In this document: positions 38,671 to 46,525 of the stretch, piece after piece
Layout of the letters: each line of letters starts with the position of its first letter
How positions within the stretch are numbered: position 1 is the first letter of the stretch
Source of the DNA: JTS-RE37 sp963756115
Lineage (GTDB): Bacteria; Bacteroidota; Bacteroidia; Flavobacteriales; Flavobacteriaceae
Length of the DNA: 64,000 nucleotides
Reading direction: 5' to 3'
NCBI GenBank assembly: GCA_963756115.1
Contig: CAVWMN010000003.1
Location: 186,001 to 250,000 of the forward strand
Program-made: the position numbers and the translations under genes
Notes under the pieces: generated by a model
Told to the model about the DNA's origin: nothing
What the model saw: the letters and a program-made list of their open reading frames with translations, nothing else
The model's database searches: none

Positions 38671-38740
38671 CTTGTCCAAAAAGGAATGCAAAAAAGACAC
38701 CTTTTCCGCAGGTATTTTTCCGCACAGCGGAAAACCGGCT
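38671..38740 (+). repeat. Dispersed element, copy 4 (truncated)
   Basis: Only the left half is present, ending after GCGGAAAACCGGCT, where it joins a different repeat module (TTGACTTCGGAGGACA). Confidence 0.75.
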
Positions 38741-38823
38741 TGACTTCGGAGGACATATATTATTTTCTGCCAACAAATAACTGCTATAACCAGTTCTGAC
38801 ATTTTCCTGGATACCTGTTGCCT

Positions 38824-38837
38824 GGGGTCTCAGCCCC
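38824..38837 (+). repeat. GGGG/CCCC hairpin, copy 2
   Basis: GGGG-TCTCAG-CCCC, followed by GCCCC and later AAGTTA and TGCAAA. Confidence 0.7.
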
Positions 38838-39075
38838 GCCCCACTCATAAGTTACAGGAAAACGCTGCAAAGAACTTGCATATTGGTTCTTGGGATAAAT
38901 GTTATCAGGGTAGCTGCCTGCTGCTACGGTTAACTTTTAAAAGCGGGATAATCCAAGGGAGCATTTACTCTTAAAATAATCAGATAAACAGGCATTGGAG
39001 ATGTTTTAATTTCTTTCCTTAAAAAATATTCAGGAACTTCACTTTTTGGAATTGGCAATATGAATCATTGAAGTA

Positions 39076-40164
39076 ATGGTTAGCGCAGAACATAAACTAA
39101 AAGAACGGATCAAGGAATTGACCTGCCTGTATGAGGTTACCTCGATCATCGTAAATTCTGATTACGACCATTTGTCAGCCTCACTCGAGGCCATCACCCG
39201 CTGCCTTAAAAAAGCATGGCAATTTGCGGACGATACAGAAGTATTGCTGACAAGCGGGGAATACCGTGTTCAGACGGATGGCTTCAGCCCCGACATGGTT
39301 ACTATCCAGGCGGTCATTCAAATCTTCAACAAGCCGGAAGGGTTTATACAGGTAGGATATCCAGAAGGTAGTTACAAGCAATCCGACTTTCTGGAGGAAG
39401 AAAAAAAACTTCTCGAAAACGTGGCTTTGGCGGTTGGCAACCTGTTGGAACGGAAACAGGTGCATGCCAGTGAAGCTGCCATCAAACGCCAGGTTGAACG
39501 TGCCGACCGCCTCCATATACTGGGAGAAATAACAGCTGGAATTGCCCACGAACTGAACACGCCACTGGCCAACATCCTCGGTTTCACAGAATTGCTTAAG
39601 GAACGGATTCATGATAAATCAGCACTTCGCGATCTGGAAAAAATTGTGGGCAACGCCATTTACAGTCGGGAAGTGGTCAAGAAACTTATGTTCTTTGCCT
39701 GTGAAATGCCGCAGCACATGAAGACAGTCGCAGTGGTCCCTTTGGTTGAAAATGTTTTAAAACTTCTCGGCCCTTCCCTGCGTAAGAAAAAAATCATCCT
39801 GAAGAGGACCTTTAGCGATGACGACATTGAACTTCGAGCCGATACCGTGCAATTGACCCAGGTACTTTTTAACCTCATCATGAATGCTGTTTATTTTTCC
39901 CCAATAGGGGGGACTGTCGATATTACGATTGAAAAAAGGGATAAAGTAGTTCAGATCCGTATTTCAGATGAAGGATCCGGGATTGAACCGGATAAAGAAG
40001 ATAAGATATTCGAACCGTTCTTTACAACAAAACCAATGGGTGAAGGATCCGGCCTTGGGCTTAGTGTAGTACATGGCATCATCAGTAGCCACAAGGGAAC
40101 GATTTCACACAGCCAAAACACCCCGAAAGGTACAATTTTTACCATTGATCTGCCTAAATTGTAA
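39076..40164 (+). CDS. Sensor histidine kinase, NtrB-like
   Basis: Two-component sensor kinase of 362 residues without membrane segments. The N-terminal about 130 residues look like a divergent GAF-type domain (LTCLYEVTSIIV, IQVGYPEG, FLEEEKKLLENVA). The phosphoacceptor histidine is H158 in GIAHELNTPLANI. The catalytic domain carries the N box (LIMNAVYFS), DEGSGI, FEPFFTTKP and GSGLGLSVVHGI. The next gene, 2 bp downstream, is its sigma-54 response regulator, so they form a cognate pair. The cytoplasmic location suggests that it senses an internal signal. Confidence 0.93.
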   Translation: MVSAEHKLKERIKELTCLYEVTSIIVNSDYDHLSASLEAITRCLKKAWQFADDTEVLLTSGEYRVQTDGFSPDMVTIQAVIQIFNKPEGFIQVGYPEGSYKQSDFLEEEKKLLENVALAVGNLLERKQVHASEAAIKRQVERADRLHILGEITAGIAHELNTPLANILGFTELLKERIHDKSALRDLEKIVGNAIYSREVVKKLMFFACEMPQHMKTVAVVPLVENVLKLLGPSLRKKKIILKRTFSDDDIELRADTVQLTQVLFNLIMNAVYFSPIGGTVDITIEKRDKVVQIRISDEGSGIEPDKEDKIFEPFFTTKPMGEGSGLGLSVVHGIISSHKGTISHSQNTPKGTIFTIDLPKL

Positions 40165-40166
40165 AT

Positions 40167-41492
40167 ATGGCATTACAGAAAGAAAACATTTTGCTGGTTG
40201 ATGACGATATCGATATCCTGGAGCTATTGCAGCGCCACCTGCAATCGCTGGATTACCATACCTACAAAGCAGTTTCTGTCAAGGAGGCGATTTCTATTTT
40301 AAAGGATACGTATATCGACCTTTTGATTACCGATATACAAATGCCCCAGGTTGACGGACTCCAGTTGGTCAAATTCGCCGACGAACATTATCCAGACATG
40401 CCAAAGCTGGTCATTACAGGCTACCCTTCGGTCGATGATGCGTTGGAGGTCATCAAATCGGGTGCGACGGATTACCTGACAAAACCCTTTACCAAGGAAG
40501 AACTGAAAGAAGCCGTACATAAAGCCTTTGAAAGCGGAGTCCGGCGCAACCTGAACCGGACCCCATCGACATCGGGTTCCGGGCACCAATATGTTGACAT
40601 GATCGGCGCGTCGGAGGCATTTCAAAAGGTTACCGATCTTATAGATCGTGTGAAAAACAACAAGGCGACCGTACTGGTGCAGGGTGAAAGCGGTACAGGA
40701 AAGGAATTGGTAGCACGGGCCATTCATTATTCAGGGAAGTTTTCCCGGGCCCCCTTCATAGCTGTGAACTGTGCTGCCATACCCGAGAATCTTCTGGAGG
40801 CAGAACTTTTCGGTTATGTCAAAGGTGCCTTTACCGATGCCCGTGAAAGTCGTGAAGGCTTTTTTCAGGCAGCAGATGGAGGAACATTATTCCTGGACGA
40901 AATCGGGGCGGCATCCCTCGCCATACAGACTAAATTATTACGCGCCCTTCAGGAAAAAGAGATCATTAAAGTGGGCTCGCGCAAGGCCGAAAAAGTGGAA
41001 ATCCGTATTATAGCTGCGACCAACAGCAATCTTAAAGAGGCCATACAACATGACCACTTCAGGGAAGATCTTTACTATCGTCTGACTGTTGTGGAAATAC
41101 AAGTACCCGCTCTCCGGGACCGCAAATCAGACATTCCCCTTCTTGTTGAAAAATTCCTAAAAAAATATGCTGTGGAATATAAGGACCGGCTATTGGGAAT
41201 TGCTCCGGATGCGCTGCAGATACTCCAACGGTATCATTGGCCTGGCAATATCCGGGAACTTGAAAACGCTATCCAACGGGCAATCATCATGAGCGATGGT
41301 TCCATTGAGGTCAAAGACCTTCCGGATTCCCTAAAATTTCAGATCAATTTTCCCGATTCCGATTTAATTCCCTTACGGGAAATGGAAAGGCAATATATTC
41401 AACAGGTACTTGCCCATACCGGAGGAAACAAGACAAAAGCATCCGAAATTCTCCAGATCGACCGAAAGACCCTACGGGAGAAATTAAAATAG
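40167..41492 (+). CDS. Sigma-54-dependent response regulator, NtrC family
   Basis: Transcription activator of 441 residues with three domains. The receiver has the phosphoacceptor D56 (LLITDIQMP) and K106. The AAA+ domain has Walker A GESGTGKE (173-180), a sigma-54 contact loop reading GAFTDA (220-225) where GAFTGA is canonical, and Walker B LFLDEI (D244, E245). The C-terminal Fis-type helix-turn-helix lies at about 395-441 (GGNKTKASEILQIDRKTLREKLK, quoted in part). It lies 2 bp after its kinase. A candidate sigma-54 promoter and a dyad lie just downstream of its stop, before the next operon. Confidence 0.94.
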   Translation: MALQKENILLVDDDIDILELLQRHLQSLDYHTYKAVSVKEAISILKDTYIDLLITDIQMPQVDGLQLVKFADEHYPDMPKLVITGYPSVDDALEVIKSGATDYLTKPFTKEELKEAVHKAFESGVRRNLNRTPSTSGSGHQYVDMIGASEAFQKVTDLIDRVKNNKATVLVQGESGTGKELVARAIHYSGKFSRAPFIAVNCAAIPENLLEAELFGYVKGAFTDARESREGFFQAADGGTLFLDEIGAASLAIQTKLLRALQEKEIIKVGSRKAEKVEIRIIAATNSNLKEAIQHDHFREDLYYRLTVVEIQVPALRDRKSDIPLLVEKFLKKYAVEYKDRLLGIAPDALQILQRYHWPGNIRELENAIQRAIIMSDGSIEVKDLPDSLKFQINFPDSDLIPLREMERQYIQQVLAHTGGNKTKASEILQIDRKTLREKLK

Positions 41493-41506
41493 TAACTGGT
41501 GCAAAA

Positions 41507-41533
41507 CTCCCCATCTGGGGATTATCTCCCCAG
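41507..41533. promoter_or_regulatory. Candidate activator-binding dyad (UAS)
   Basis: Three C4/G4 blocks, CTCCCCA, TGGGGA and TCCCCAG, form overlapping inverted repeats; CTGGGGA/TCCCCAG (41515-41521, 41527-41533) is perfect with a 5-nt loop. It lies about 90-110 bp upstream of the sigma-54-like promoter, the usual place for an NtrC-type enhancer. It could instead be a weak terminator of the regulator gene, although no T-run follows. Confidence 0.45.
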
Positions 41534-41619
41534 TCCATAACTACAACAAATTTATACTTACCGAGGTATTACCCTGATTTTCAGAGATCTAAGATTCCTG
41601 GCCGGCTTCATTATTATTT

Positions 41620-41635
41620 GGGCATACACTTTGCA
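41620..41635 (+). promoter_or_regulatory. Candidate sigma-54 promoter (-24/-12)
   Basis: GGGCAT-N5-TTGCA matches the consensus TGGCAC-N5-TTGCA at the invariant GG and GC with correct spacing. It precedes the Gre-like gene; the predicted leader is only about 10 nt, which is short. Confidence 0.55.
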
Positions 41636-41654
41636 CAATCGATCAAAAAGAAAA

Positions 41655-42131
41655 ATGAAATACGGCAACCTGATATTGGAAAAAAAAGATTTCGTCCTAA
41701 TAAAACGGTATCAGCATGTGAACCGATACATCGAGGATTATGCCCATAAGGATGCCCTGGACGACCTGGAGGATAATATGTCAAAAGCACGGATTTACAG
41801 TTTGGACGAGATGCCGGATGATGTGGTGCGGATCTATTCCTATGTTACCGTGAGCATTGGTTCAGAATGGAAGGAAACTTTCCAGTTAGTCCTTCCTTAT
41901 GAAAATGACATAGCGAACGATAAAATTTCCGTTCAGAGCACTCTGGGGGCTTCCGTGATTGGTCTTTCCAAGGGAGATACCATCCGATATGGTCTGCCAG
42001 GCGGTATGATGTCCCTGAGGATCGAAAACGTTAAACAGAGTCAAAAGCAATGCGATGTACGTATCGCCGATGAAATTTTCAGGCAGGTCCTGCCGAAACA
42101 TACTAAAAATTCAGTAACCCTAAATATATAG
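41655..42131 (+). CDS. GreA/GreB-Rnk-like protein, first paralogue
   Basis: Protein of 158 residues with the C-terminal FKBP-like domain of GreA/GreB and Rnk. Visible patterns are DDVVRIYSYVTV, FQLVLPYENDI, ISVQSTLGASVIGLSKGDTI and a final strand. The N-terminal part (MKYGNLILEKKDFVLIKRY) is shorter than the GreA coiled coil, so it more likely binds RNA polymerase as a regulator than acts as a cleavage factor. A paralogue lies at 44180-44599 in the same run of genes. The ATG at 41655 is fixed by similarity between the two. It is the first gene after the candidate sigma-54 promoter. Confidence 0.82.
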   Translation: MKYGNLILEKKDFVLIKRYQHVNRYIEDYAHKDALDDLEDNMSKARIYSLDEMPDDVVRIYSYVTVSIGSEWKETFQLVLPYENDIANDKISVQSTLGASVIGLSKGDTIRYGLPGGMMSLRIENVKQSQKQCDVRIADEIFRQVLPKHTKNSVTLNI

Positions 42132-42133
42132 AT

Positions 42134-42499
42134 ATGATAAAGTTTGCAATTGCCATGTTATTTTCAATAAGTGTATTACACGCACAACAGACAGTAAACC
42201 CGATACCCGAAGAAGAAGTACAGGTAGGTGACGTTCTTGAAGTCGGCAAGCCCGAAACGAATCGATACAAGTATATTGATTTCCCTCGTGAGAATTTCAT
42301 CATCAAAAAAGGAGGGGTCGCAAATTATAAGCGGGCACAAGGTAAAAAAGTAGTAGTAACCTCAATTTCTGAAAAAAAGGACGGCACGAAACAGATCAAA
42401 ATCAAGCGCGAGGACGGAGGACGCTTTTTTGGAAGCCACACCACTATAAAGGCTGACTTAAAAGATGCCTTGAATTCCGGCGAATTGCTGGCAAGATAA
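42134..42499 (+). CDS. Unknown small secreted protein
   Basis: Protein of 121 residues with a signal peptide (MIKFAIAMLFSISVLHAQ). The mature part is charged, with a lysine-rich middle (YKRAQGKKVVVTSISEKKDGTKQIKIK) that looks like a small beta-rich domain. I do not recognise a family. It lies 2 bp after the first Gre-like gene and so belongs to the same transcript, perhaps as an envelope stress component. Confidence 0.65.
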   Translation: MIKFAIAMLFSISVLHAQQTVNPIPEEEVQVGDVLEVGKPETNRYKYIDFPRENFIIKKGGVANYKRAQGKKVVVTSISEKKDGTKQIKIKREDGGRFFGSHTTIKADLKDALNSGELLAR

Positions 42500-42623
42500 T
42501 TCGACCTTCGTCCGCTTATCCGACGGATACTCCCTCCATTGGTTCTACCGATTCAGGTTCATTGGTGGGGGGAGGATTCAGAAGGATCCAGTTATTTTCT
42601 AAACAGATCTAAACCTTGCAATA

Positions 42624-42821
42624 ATGAATTATTTGGAAAGGAGCATATGCTCTACCTGCAGGTATATTTCTGATTGCGTGCTTACCACGGACAAGAGCAC
42701 TATCAGCTCCTGTAGTGAATATGTACACCAATTGGAAAAAGAATTTGATCTCTTGCCCACCGGGCCATGCGAAAAGTTTATAGGAAATAACTATGAACAA
42801 ATAGAAACAGTACTACACTAA
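42624..42821 (+). CDS. Small cysteine-motif protein
   Basis: Protein of 65 residues with the pattern C9-x2-C12-x5-C18-x11-C30 followed by SEY, plus C49. This spacing suggests bound zinc or an iron-sulfur cluster. The rest is acidic and predicted helical. The stop codon overlaps the gdh start (TAATG at 42819-42823), so translation is coupled. I recall similar small Cys proteins in Flavobacteria but no function. It may be a redox sensor or a partner of the glutamate dehydrogenase. Confidence 0.6.
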   Translation: MNYLERSICSTCRYISDCVLTTDKSTISSCSEYVHQLEKEFDLLPTGPCEKFIGNNYEQIETVLH

Positions 42822-44119
42822 TGACAATGTTAGCAAAAACACCAAAGAAAAAAATAATCCTGAAACAGGGCATGCTGGAGAACGTAATGCGCCAGTTCGA
42901 CAATGCAGCCGATATCCTTGGCCTAAATCCTGACATCCGGAAAATACTGGAAGTAACAAACAATGAACTCGTCGTACATTTTCCGGTACGGATGGACAAT
43001 GGCGAAGTAGAGGTCTTTACCGGCTACAGGGTACAGCACAATAATGCTTTGGGACCTTATAAAGGGGGGCTTCGCTATCATGCAACGGTAGATATAGATG
43101 CGGCAAGAGCCCTGGCCATGTGGATGACCTGGAAGACCTCTCTGGCCGGGCTGCCTTTTGGCGGAGCCAAGGGGGGGATCCAGATAAATCCTAAAAACTA
43201 TTCCAAAGCCGAACTGGAGCACATAACACGGCGGTTTACGTATGCACTTGGTGATAATATCGGACCGGAACTGGATATACCAGCTCCGGACGTCAACACC
43301 GATGCCCAGACTATGGCATGGATCCTGGACACATATATGTCTACTAAACCCCCTGCAGAGCGCTCTACCAACCTGCATGTGGTTACCGGCAAACCAATTG
43401 GAGCGGGAGGCTCTGCCGGACGGGACCGGGCTACCGGGTTTGGGGTTTTTCTCACCATCAGATTTTGGGCTGAACAAAAAAATATCAGCCTGAAAGGTAA
43501 AACATTCATTGTCCAGGGTTTTGGAAACGTCGGCTACTGGACTTCTCATTTCCTGGAAAGGGAGGGCGCTGTCCTGATTGCAGTACAGGATGCAACGGGG
43601 AGCATCCGGAATGAGAACGGGATTTCAGCGGACGCACTGTTGGCATATTCCCAGGCAAACAACCGTAGCATATCCGGCTTTGCCGGTGCCCGGGCCATAG
43701 ACATTACGGAATTTTTCGGGATCGAATGCGACATCCTGGTTCCGGCAGCCCTGGGCAACCAGATCACTGCGAATAATGCACATCAGATCAAGGCATACCT
43801 GATCGCTGAAGGTGCTAACGGCCCAACCGATGTCGAAGCCGAAAAATTCCTTTTGAACAAAGGCATAGATATAATTCCGGATATCCTGTGCAATTCGGGA
43901 GGGGTGATCGGGAGCTACTATGAATGGCTTCAAAACCGAAACGGTGAGATCTGGCAACTGGAAGAGGTGATGGCAAAACTGGAGAAGAAATTGAAGGAAT
44001 CCTTTACAAAAGTCATTGAAACCGCAAAAGAACGAAATGTAGATATGCGTACCGCGGCTTTTATGATCGCCATAGAACGACTGGAGGATGCCTATGTGCA
44101 AAGGGGAATATTCCCATGA
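42821..44119 (+). CDS. gdhA: Glutamate dehydrogenase (Glu/Leu/Phe/Val family)
   Basis: NAD(P)-dependent glutamate dehydrogenase of 432 residues, interconverting glutamate and 2-oxoglutarate plus ammonium. The substrate site reads GPYKGGLRYH and K105 in WKTSLAGLPFGGAKGG carries the catalytic lysine K117. The Rossmann fold shows VQGFGNVG. Length and motifs fit the small hexameric form. Translation is coupled to the small Cys protein upstream. In this operon it sits between two Gre/Rnk-like genes and under a likely NtrC-type regulator, which suggests control by nitrogen or carbon status. Confidence 0.94.
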   Translation: MTMLAKTPKKKIILKQGMLENVMRQFDNAADILGLNPDIRKILEVTNNELVVHFPVRMDNGEVEVFTGYRVQHNNALGPYKGGLRYHATVDIDAARALAMWMTWKTSLAGLPFGGAKGGIQINPKNYSKAELEHITRRFTYALGDNIGPELDIPAPDVNTDAQTMAWILDTYMSTKPPAERSTNLHVVTGKPIGAGGSAGRDRATGFGVFLTIRFWAEQKNISLKGKTFIVQGFGNVGYWTSHFLEREGAVLIAVQDATGSIRNENGISADALLAYSQANNRSISGFAGARAIDITEFFGIECDILVPAALGNQITANNAHQIKAYLIAEGANGPTDVEAEKFLLNKGIDIIPDILCNSGGVIGSYYEWLQNRNGEIWQLEEVMAKLEKKLKESFTKVIETAKERNVDMRTAAFMIAIERLEDAYVQRGIFP

Positions 44120-44179
44120 CAACAAGAAGAATTGGGGGAAAGGGAAGCCAATTTAAAAATCAAGGGTAAAACCATAACT

Positions 44180-44599
44180 ATGAAATACAACAGTCTGATC
44201 ATAGAGAAAAAGGAATACCTCCTTTTGAAACGGTATATGAACCTTTCGGGGTTTTACCAGGACGAAACCTTACGGAAATCGGTCAAAAAACTCGTGGGCG
44301 AACTGGAATCGGCCCACATCCTGGATGAGTCGGATATGCCCCGGGACGTTATCCGGTTTAATACTATGGTAACCATCGCTTCAAAGGACGGATGGCATAA
44401 AACGTTTCAATTGGTTGTGCCCACCCAAAGCGATGTGAAGGAAGATAGAATATCGATCCTTACCCCAATGGGTGCGGCAGTGATGGGGTATGCAGAAGGC
44501 GATTCGGTACTTTGGGAATTCCCCGCCGGGGAGCAAAAACTAACCGTTGAAAAAGTAGTTCAGGGGAAAGTCCCTGTTAAAATAAACATGGTATTATGA
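44180..44599 (+). CDS. GreA/GreB-Rnk-like protein, second paralogue
   Basis: Protein of 139 residues closely related in layout to the one at 41655: MKYNSLIIEKKEYLLLKRY, then RDVIRFNTMVTI, FQLVVPTQSDVKEDRISIL and MGAAVMGYAEGDSVLWEFPAG. It has the Gre C-terminal domain without a long coiled coil. The ATG at 44180 aligns with the start of the paralogue; an upstream in-frame ATG at 44132 is less likely. Its stop overlaps the next gene by 4 bp (ATGA). The duplication probably arose within the operon. Confidence 0.8.
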   Translation: MKYNSLIIEKKEYLLLKRYMNLSGFYQDETLRKSVKKLVGELESAHILDESDMPRDVIRFNTMVTIASKDGWHKTFQLVVPTQSDVKEDRISILTPMGAAVMGYAEGDSVLWEFPAGEQKLTVEKVVQGKVPVKINMVL

Positions 44600-44988
44600 A
44601 CACAGCGAAACCCTTTTATAGCCACGAACCCGACAGCAGGATCATGATGAAAAAAGATAAAGTGGAGGTGAGCAATTGGTCTGATGACCTCGATTATGTA
44701 AACCAGGAGCTGGAATACCTTTTGGATATCGAGGACAGCATGCTGCGCAATCCGGAACTGTACCGGCAATTGCATACCCTGCGTCGCGACAACCAATTAG
44801 TGCTGGGTGCATTATACCGGTATGAAACGTCCATGCGCAATGCTGTGGAATGCGATACCACGCAATGTGATGCCTATTACCTGCACAATCACGAAAAGCA
44901 CCGCACCATGTACCTGGATCATATAAAAGGATATCGCACCGTAAAAACAAAGGTGCTTTCAAAAATTTTGTTGAACACCAAACACTAA
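44596..44988 (+). CDS. Unknown helical protein
   Basis: Protein of 130 residues, mostly helical, with several His and Cys residues (SHEPDS, ECDTTQCDAYYLHNHEKH). I do not recognise a family. It overlaps the second Gre-like gene by 4 bp, so it is coupled to it, and a Usp gene follows 16 bp later. A metal-binding or stress role is possible but speculative. Confidence 0.65.
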   Translation: MNTAKPFYSHEPDSRIMMKKDKVEVSNWSDDLDYVNQELEYLLDIEDSMLRNPELYRQLHTLRRDNQLVLGALYRYETSMRNAVECDTTQCDAYYLHNHEKHRTMYLDHIKGYRTVKTKVLSKILLNTKH

Positions 44989-45003
44989 ACAAAAAATAAT
45001 ACC

Positions 45004-45843
45004 ATGGGAAAAAAGCTATTAGTACTGACCGATTTTTCTAAAAGTTCATGGAATGCCATTCAATATGCTGTCAGGCTCTACGAACACCGCCCCTGTGATC
45101 TGTATATCCTGAACACTTACCGAACGGAATCCCATGGTTTTGATAGTATTACCCTGCTTCCGGAAGAGGTAATAAACAAGCAGTCCGAAAATCGCTCCAA
45201 GAAAGGACTGGGCGATATCCTGGAACGTGTGTCGGAAAACGACAGGAACATCCGGCATCATTTTTATATGATATCCCGCCCGGGACCGCTGTTGGATGCC
45301 GTAAAGGATTTGGTTGTCAACCAGGAAATAGATATGATCTTCATGGGCAACAGGGGAGTGGACAACATACAAAAAAACAGGTATGGAAAAAACACCCTGG
45401 AAATTATACAGAACATCAGGAACTGCCCGGTAATGGTGGTGCCGGAAATAGCAACGCCCGGCCCTCCTAAGGAAATTGTCCTCGCGACCAATTTCCACAC
45501 CAAATTTGACTTCCAGGAAATGGATCACCTTGCTGAAATGGCAAGGTTGACCAGGGCTAAGGTAAGGGTGCTCAGCCTTGCCGACCGGGGGGCGCTGGAT
45601 CCTCATCAAAAAAAGAACAAGTTAAGCCTGCGCCGGCATTTTGAGGGGGTGGATTTTAGTGTTTATACAGTAGGAAACCTGAAAATGGAGGAAGCCTTCA
45701 ACACGTTGGGGGCAGGATCCGGGAATATGATCAGCTATATCGATAAAAAGCCCTCCCTTTTGGAACGGTTGGGTTTTGGAAGATCTATGCTGGAAAGACT
45801 CGGCCATTTTAAGGATATGCCGGTTCTCGCGTTACATGGATAA
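45004..45843 (+). CDS. Universal stress protein, divergent tandem Usp
   Basis: UspA-family protein of 279 residues. The first half is a clear Usp domain (LLVLTDFSKSSWNAIQYA, then FMGNRGVDNIQKNRYG). Its nucleotide-binding glycine motif is altered compared with the ATP-binding class. The second half is a weaker Usp domain (EIVLATNFHTKFDFQEMDHLAEMA) ending in a distinct tail (LERLGFGRSMLERLGHFKDMPVLALHG). It is the last gene of the run that begins at 41655, separated by 15 bp from the unknown gene before it. Confidence 0.85.
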   Translation: MGKKLLVLTDFSKSSWNAIQYAVRLYEHRPCDLYILNTYRTESHGFDSITLLPEEVINKQSENRSKKGLGDILERVSENDRNIRHHFYMISRPGPLLDAVKDLVVNQEIDMIFMGNRGVDNIQKNRYGKNTLEIIQNIRNCPVMVVPEIATPGPPKEIVLATNFHTKFDFQEMDHLAEMARLTRAKVRVLSLADRGALDPHQKKNKLSLRRHFEGVDFSVYTVGNLKMEEAFNTLGAGSGNMISYIDKKPSLLERLGFGRSMLERLGHFKDMPVLALHG

Positions 45844-46016
45844 ATTTCTATCTGCCCATAATTTTTCAGTAGCGTATAAAACAAACGGATGAAAGATAAT
45901 GCAGCGTCGTGATTGGAATACCTTTGCGCCCTGTTCGTTACGGGAAGTGGATTTTCCAGGCTGTTCAACTCTTGCTTTTTGGCGTAAACCAGGACCTGTG
46001 CCTATGCAATTTCAAC

Positions 46017-46454
46017 CTAATCAAAAGGTTTTTTGGTGCTAATTGAAATCCTGTTCCAACTGTTTATGGTAACCACAGCCATTATTAGTTGAGCCAGATA
46101 ATGTTCATCAAATAGCGCTATGGCCTTTGCGTACGTTTCGTCTGTCAGTCCCTTTTGATGGATCAGGGTGATTTCCTCTGTGATTTCGAGGATCAATTTT
46201 TCATCCTCGCTGAATAGGTCTGTTTCCCTCCAGGCATCCAGCAGGAATAGTCTTTGCTGGCTTTCCCCGTCCTTTAACGCCTCTCTGGTGTGCATATCAA
46301 TGCAGTAGGCACAGCCGTTTATCTGTGAAGCACGGACGAATATCAGGTGCTTGTGTTTGTTTTGTAACCCACTGTTCTTCAGATAATTTACAAGTGTAAA
46401 CATGCCTTTGTAGGCATCGGGCTCCACTATATGGATCTGGATTCTGCTTTTCAT
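46017..46454 (-). CDS. AhpD-like carboxymuconolactone decarboxylase family protein
   Basis: Protein of 145 residues with the redox core C48-x2-C51-x3-H55 (GCAYCIDMHT) of the AhpD/CMD family. Such proteins reduce peroxidatic partners or act as small alkylhydroperoxidases. It lies 66 bp downstream of a Crp/Fnr regulator gene on the same strand, and an inverted repeat lies between them at the regulator stop codon, so it is a likely target of that regulator. Confidence 0.88.
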   Translation of the reverse strand: MKSRIQIHIVEPDAYKGMFTLVNYLKNSGLQNKHKHLIFVRASQINGCAYCIDMHTREALKDGESQQRLFLLDAWRETDLFSEDEKLILEITEEITLIHQKGLTDETYAKAIALFDEHYLAQLIMAVVTINSWNRISISTKKPFD

Positions 46455-46509
46455 GGTGTATAATTTTAAGTGTCCATGACAAAGCTAAAAAGCAGATAGG
46501 CCTGTACTC

Positions 46510-46525
46510 CTTAAACTGGTTTAAG
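46510..46525. promoter_or_regulatory. Inverted repeat, possible Crp/Fnr operator
   Basis: CTTAAAC-TG-GTTTAAG, two perfect 7-bp half sites, overlaps the regulator stop codon and lies about 56-71 bp upstream of the AhpD-like start. No T-run follows, so a terminator is less likely. Confidence 0.35.

Larger units (their letters stand above)
37385..39000. repeat. Repeat island 1 (non-coding, partly tandem)
   Basis: The gap from 37189 to 39075 holds no gene I can support. It contains four copies of the dispersed element (from 37543, 37872, 38200 and 38671), two copies of the GGGG/CCCC hairpin and related flanking modules such as CTGCGACTGCCAACTT. Three of the element copies are in a 328-bp tandem array. 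Short reading frames here (for example those reading FLLVQKGMQKR) recur in other islands in several frames and are not proteins. Confidence 0.85.

Noticed and set aside
41507..41533. C4/G4 dyad as a terminator of the response regulator gene
   Set aside because: No T-run follows and its distance from the sigma-54-like promoter fits an enhancer better; not fully excluded.
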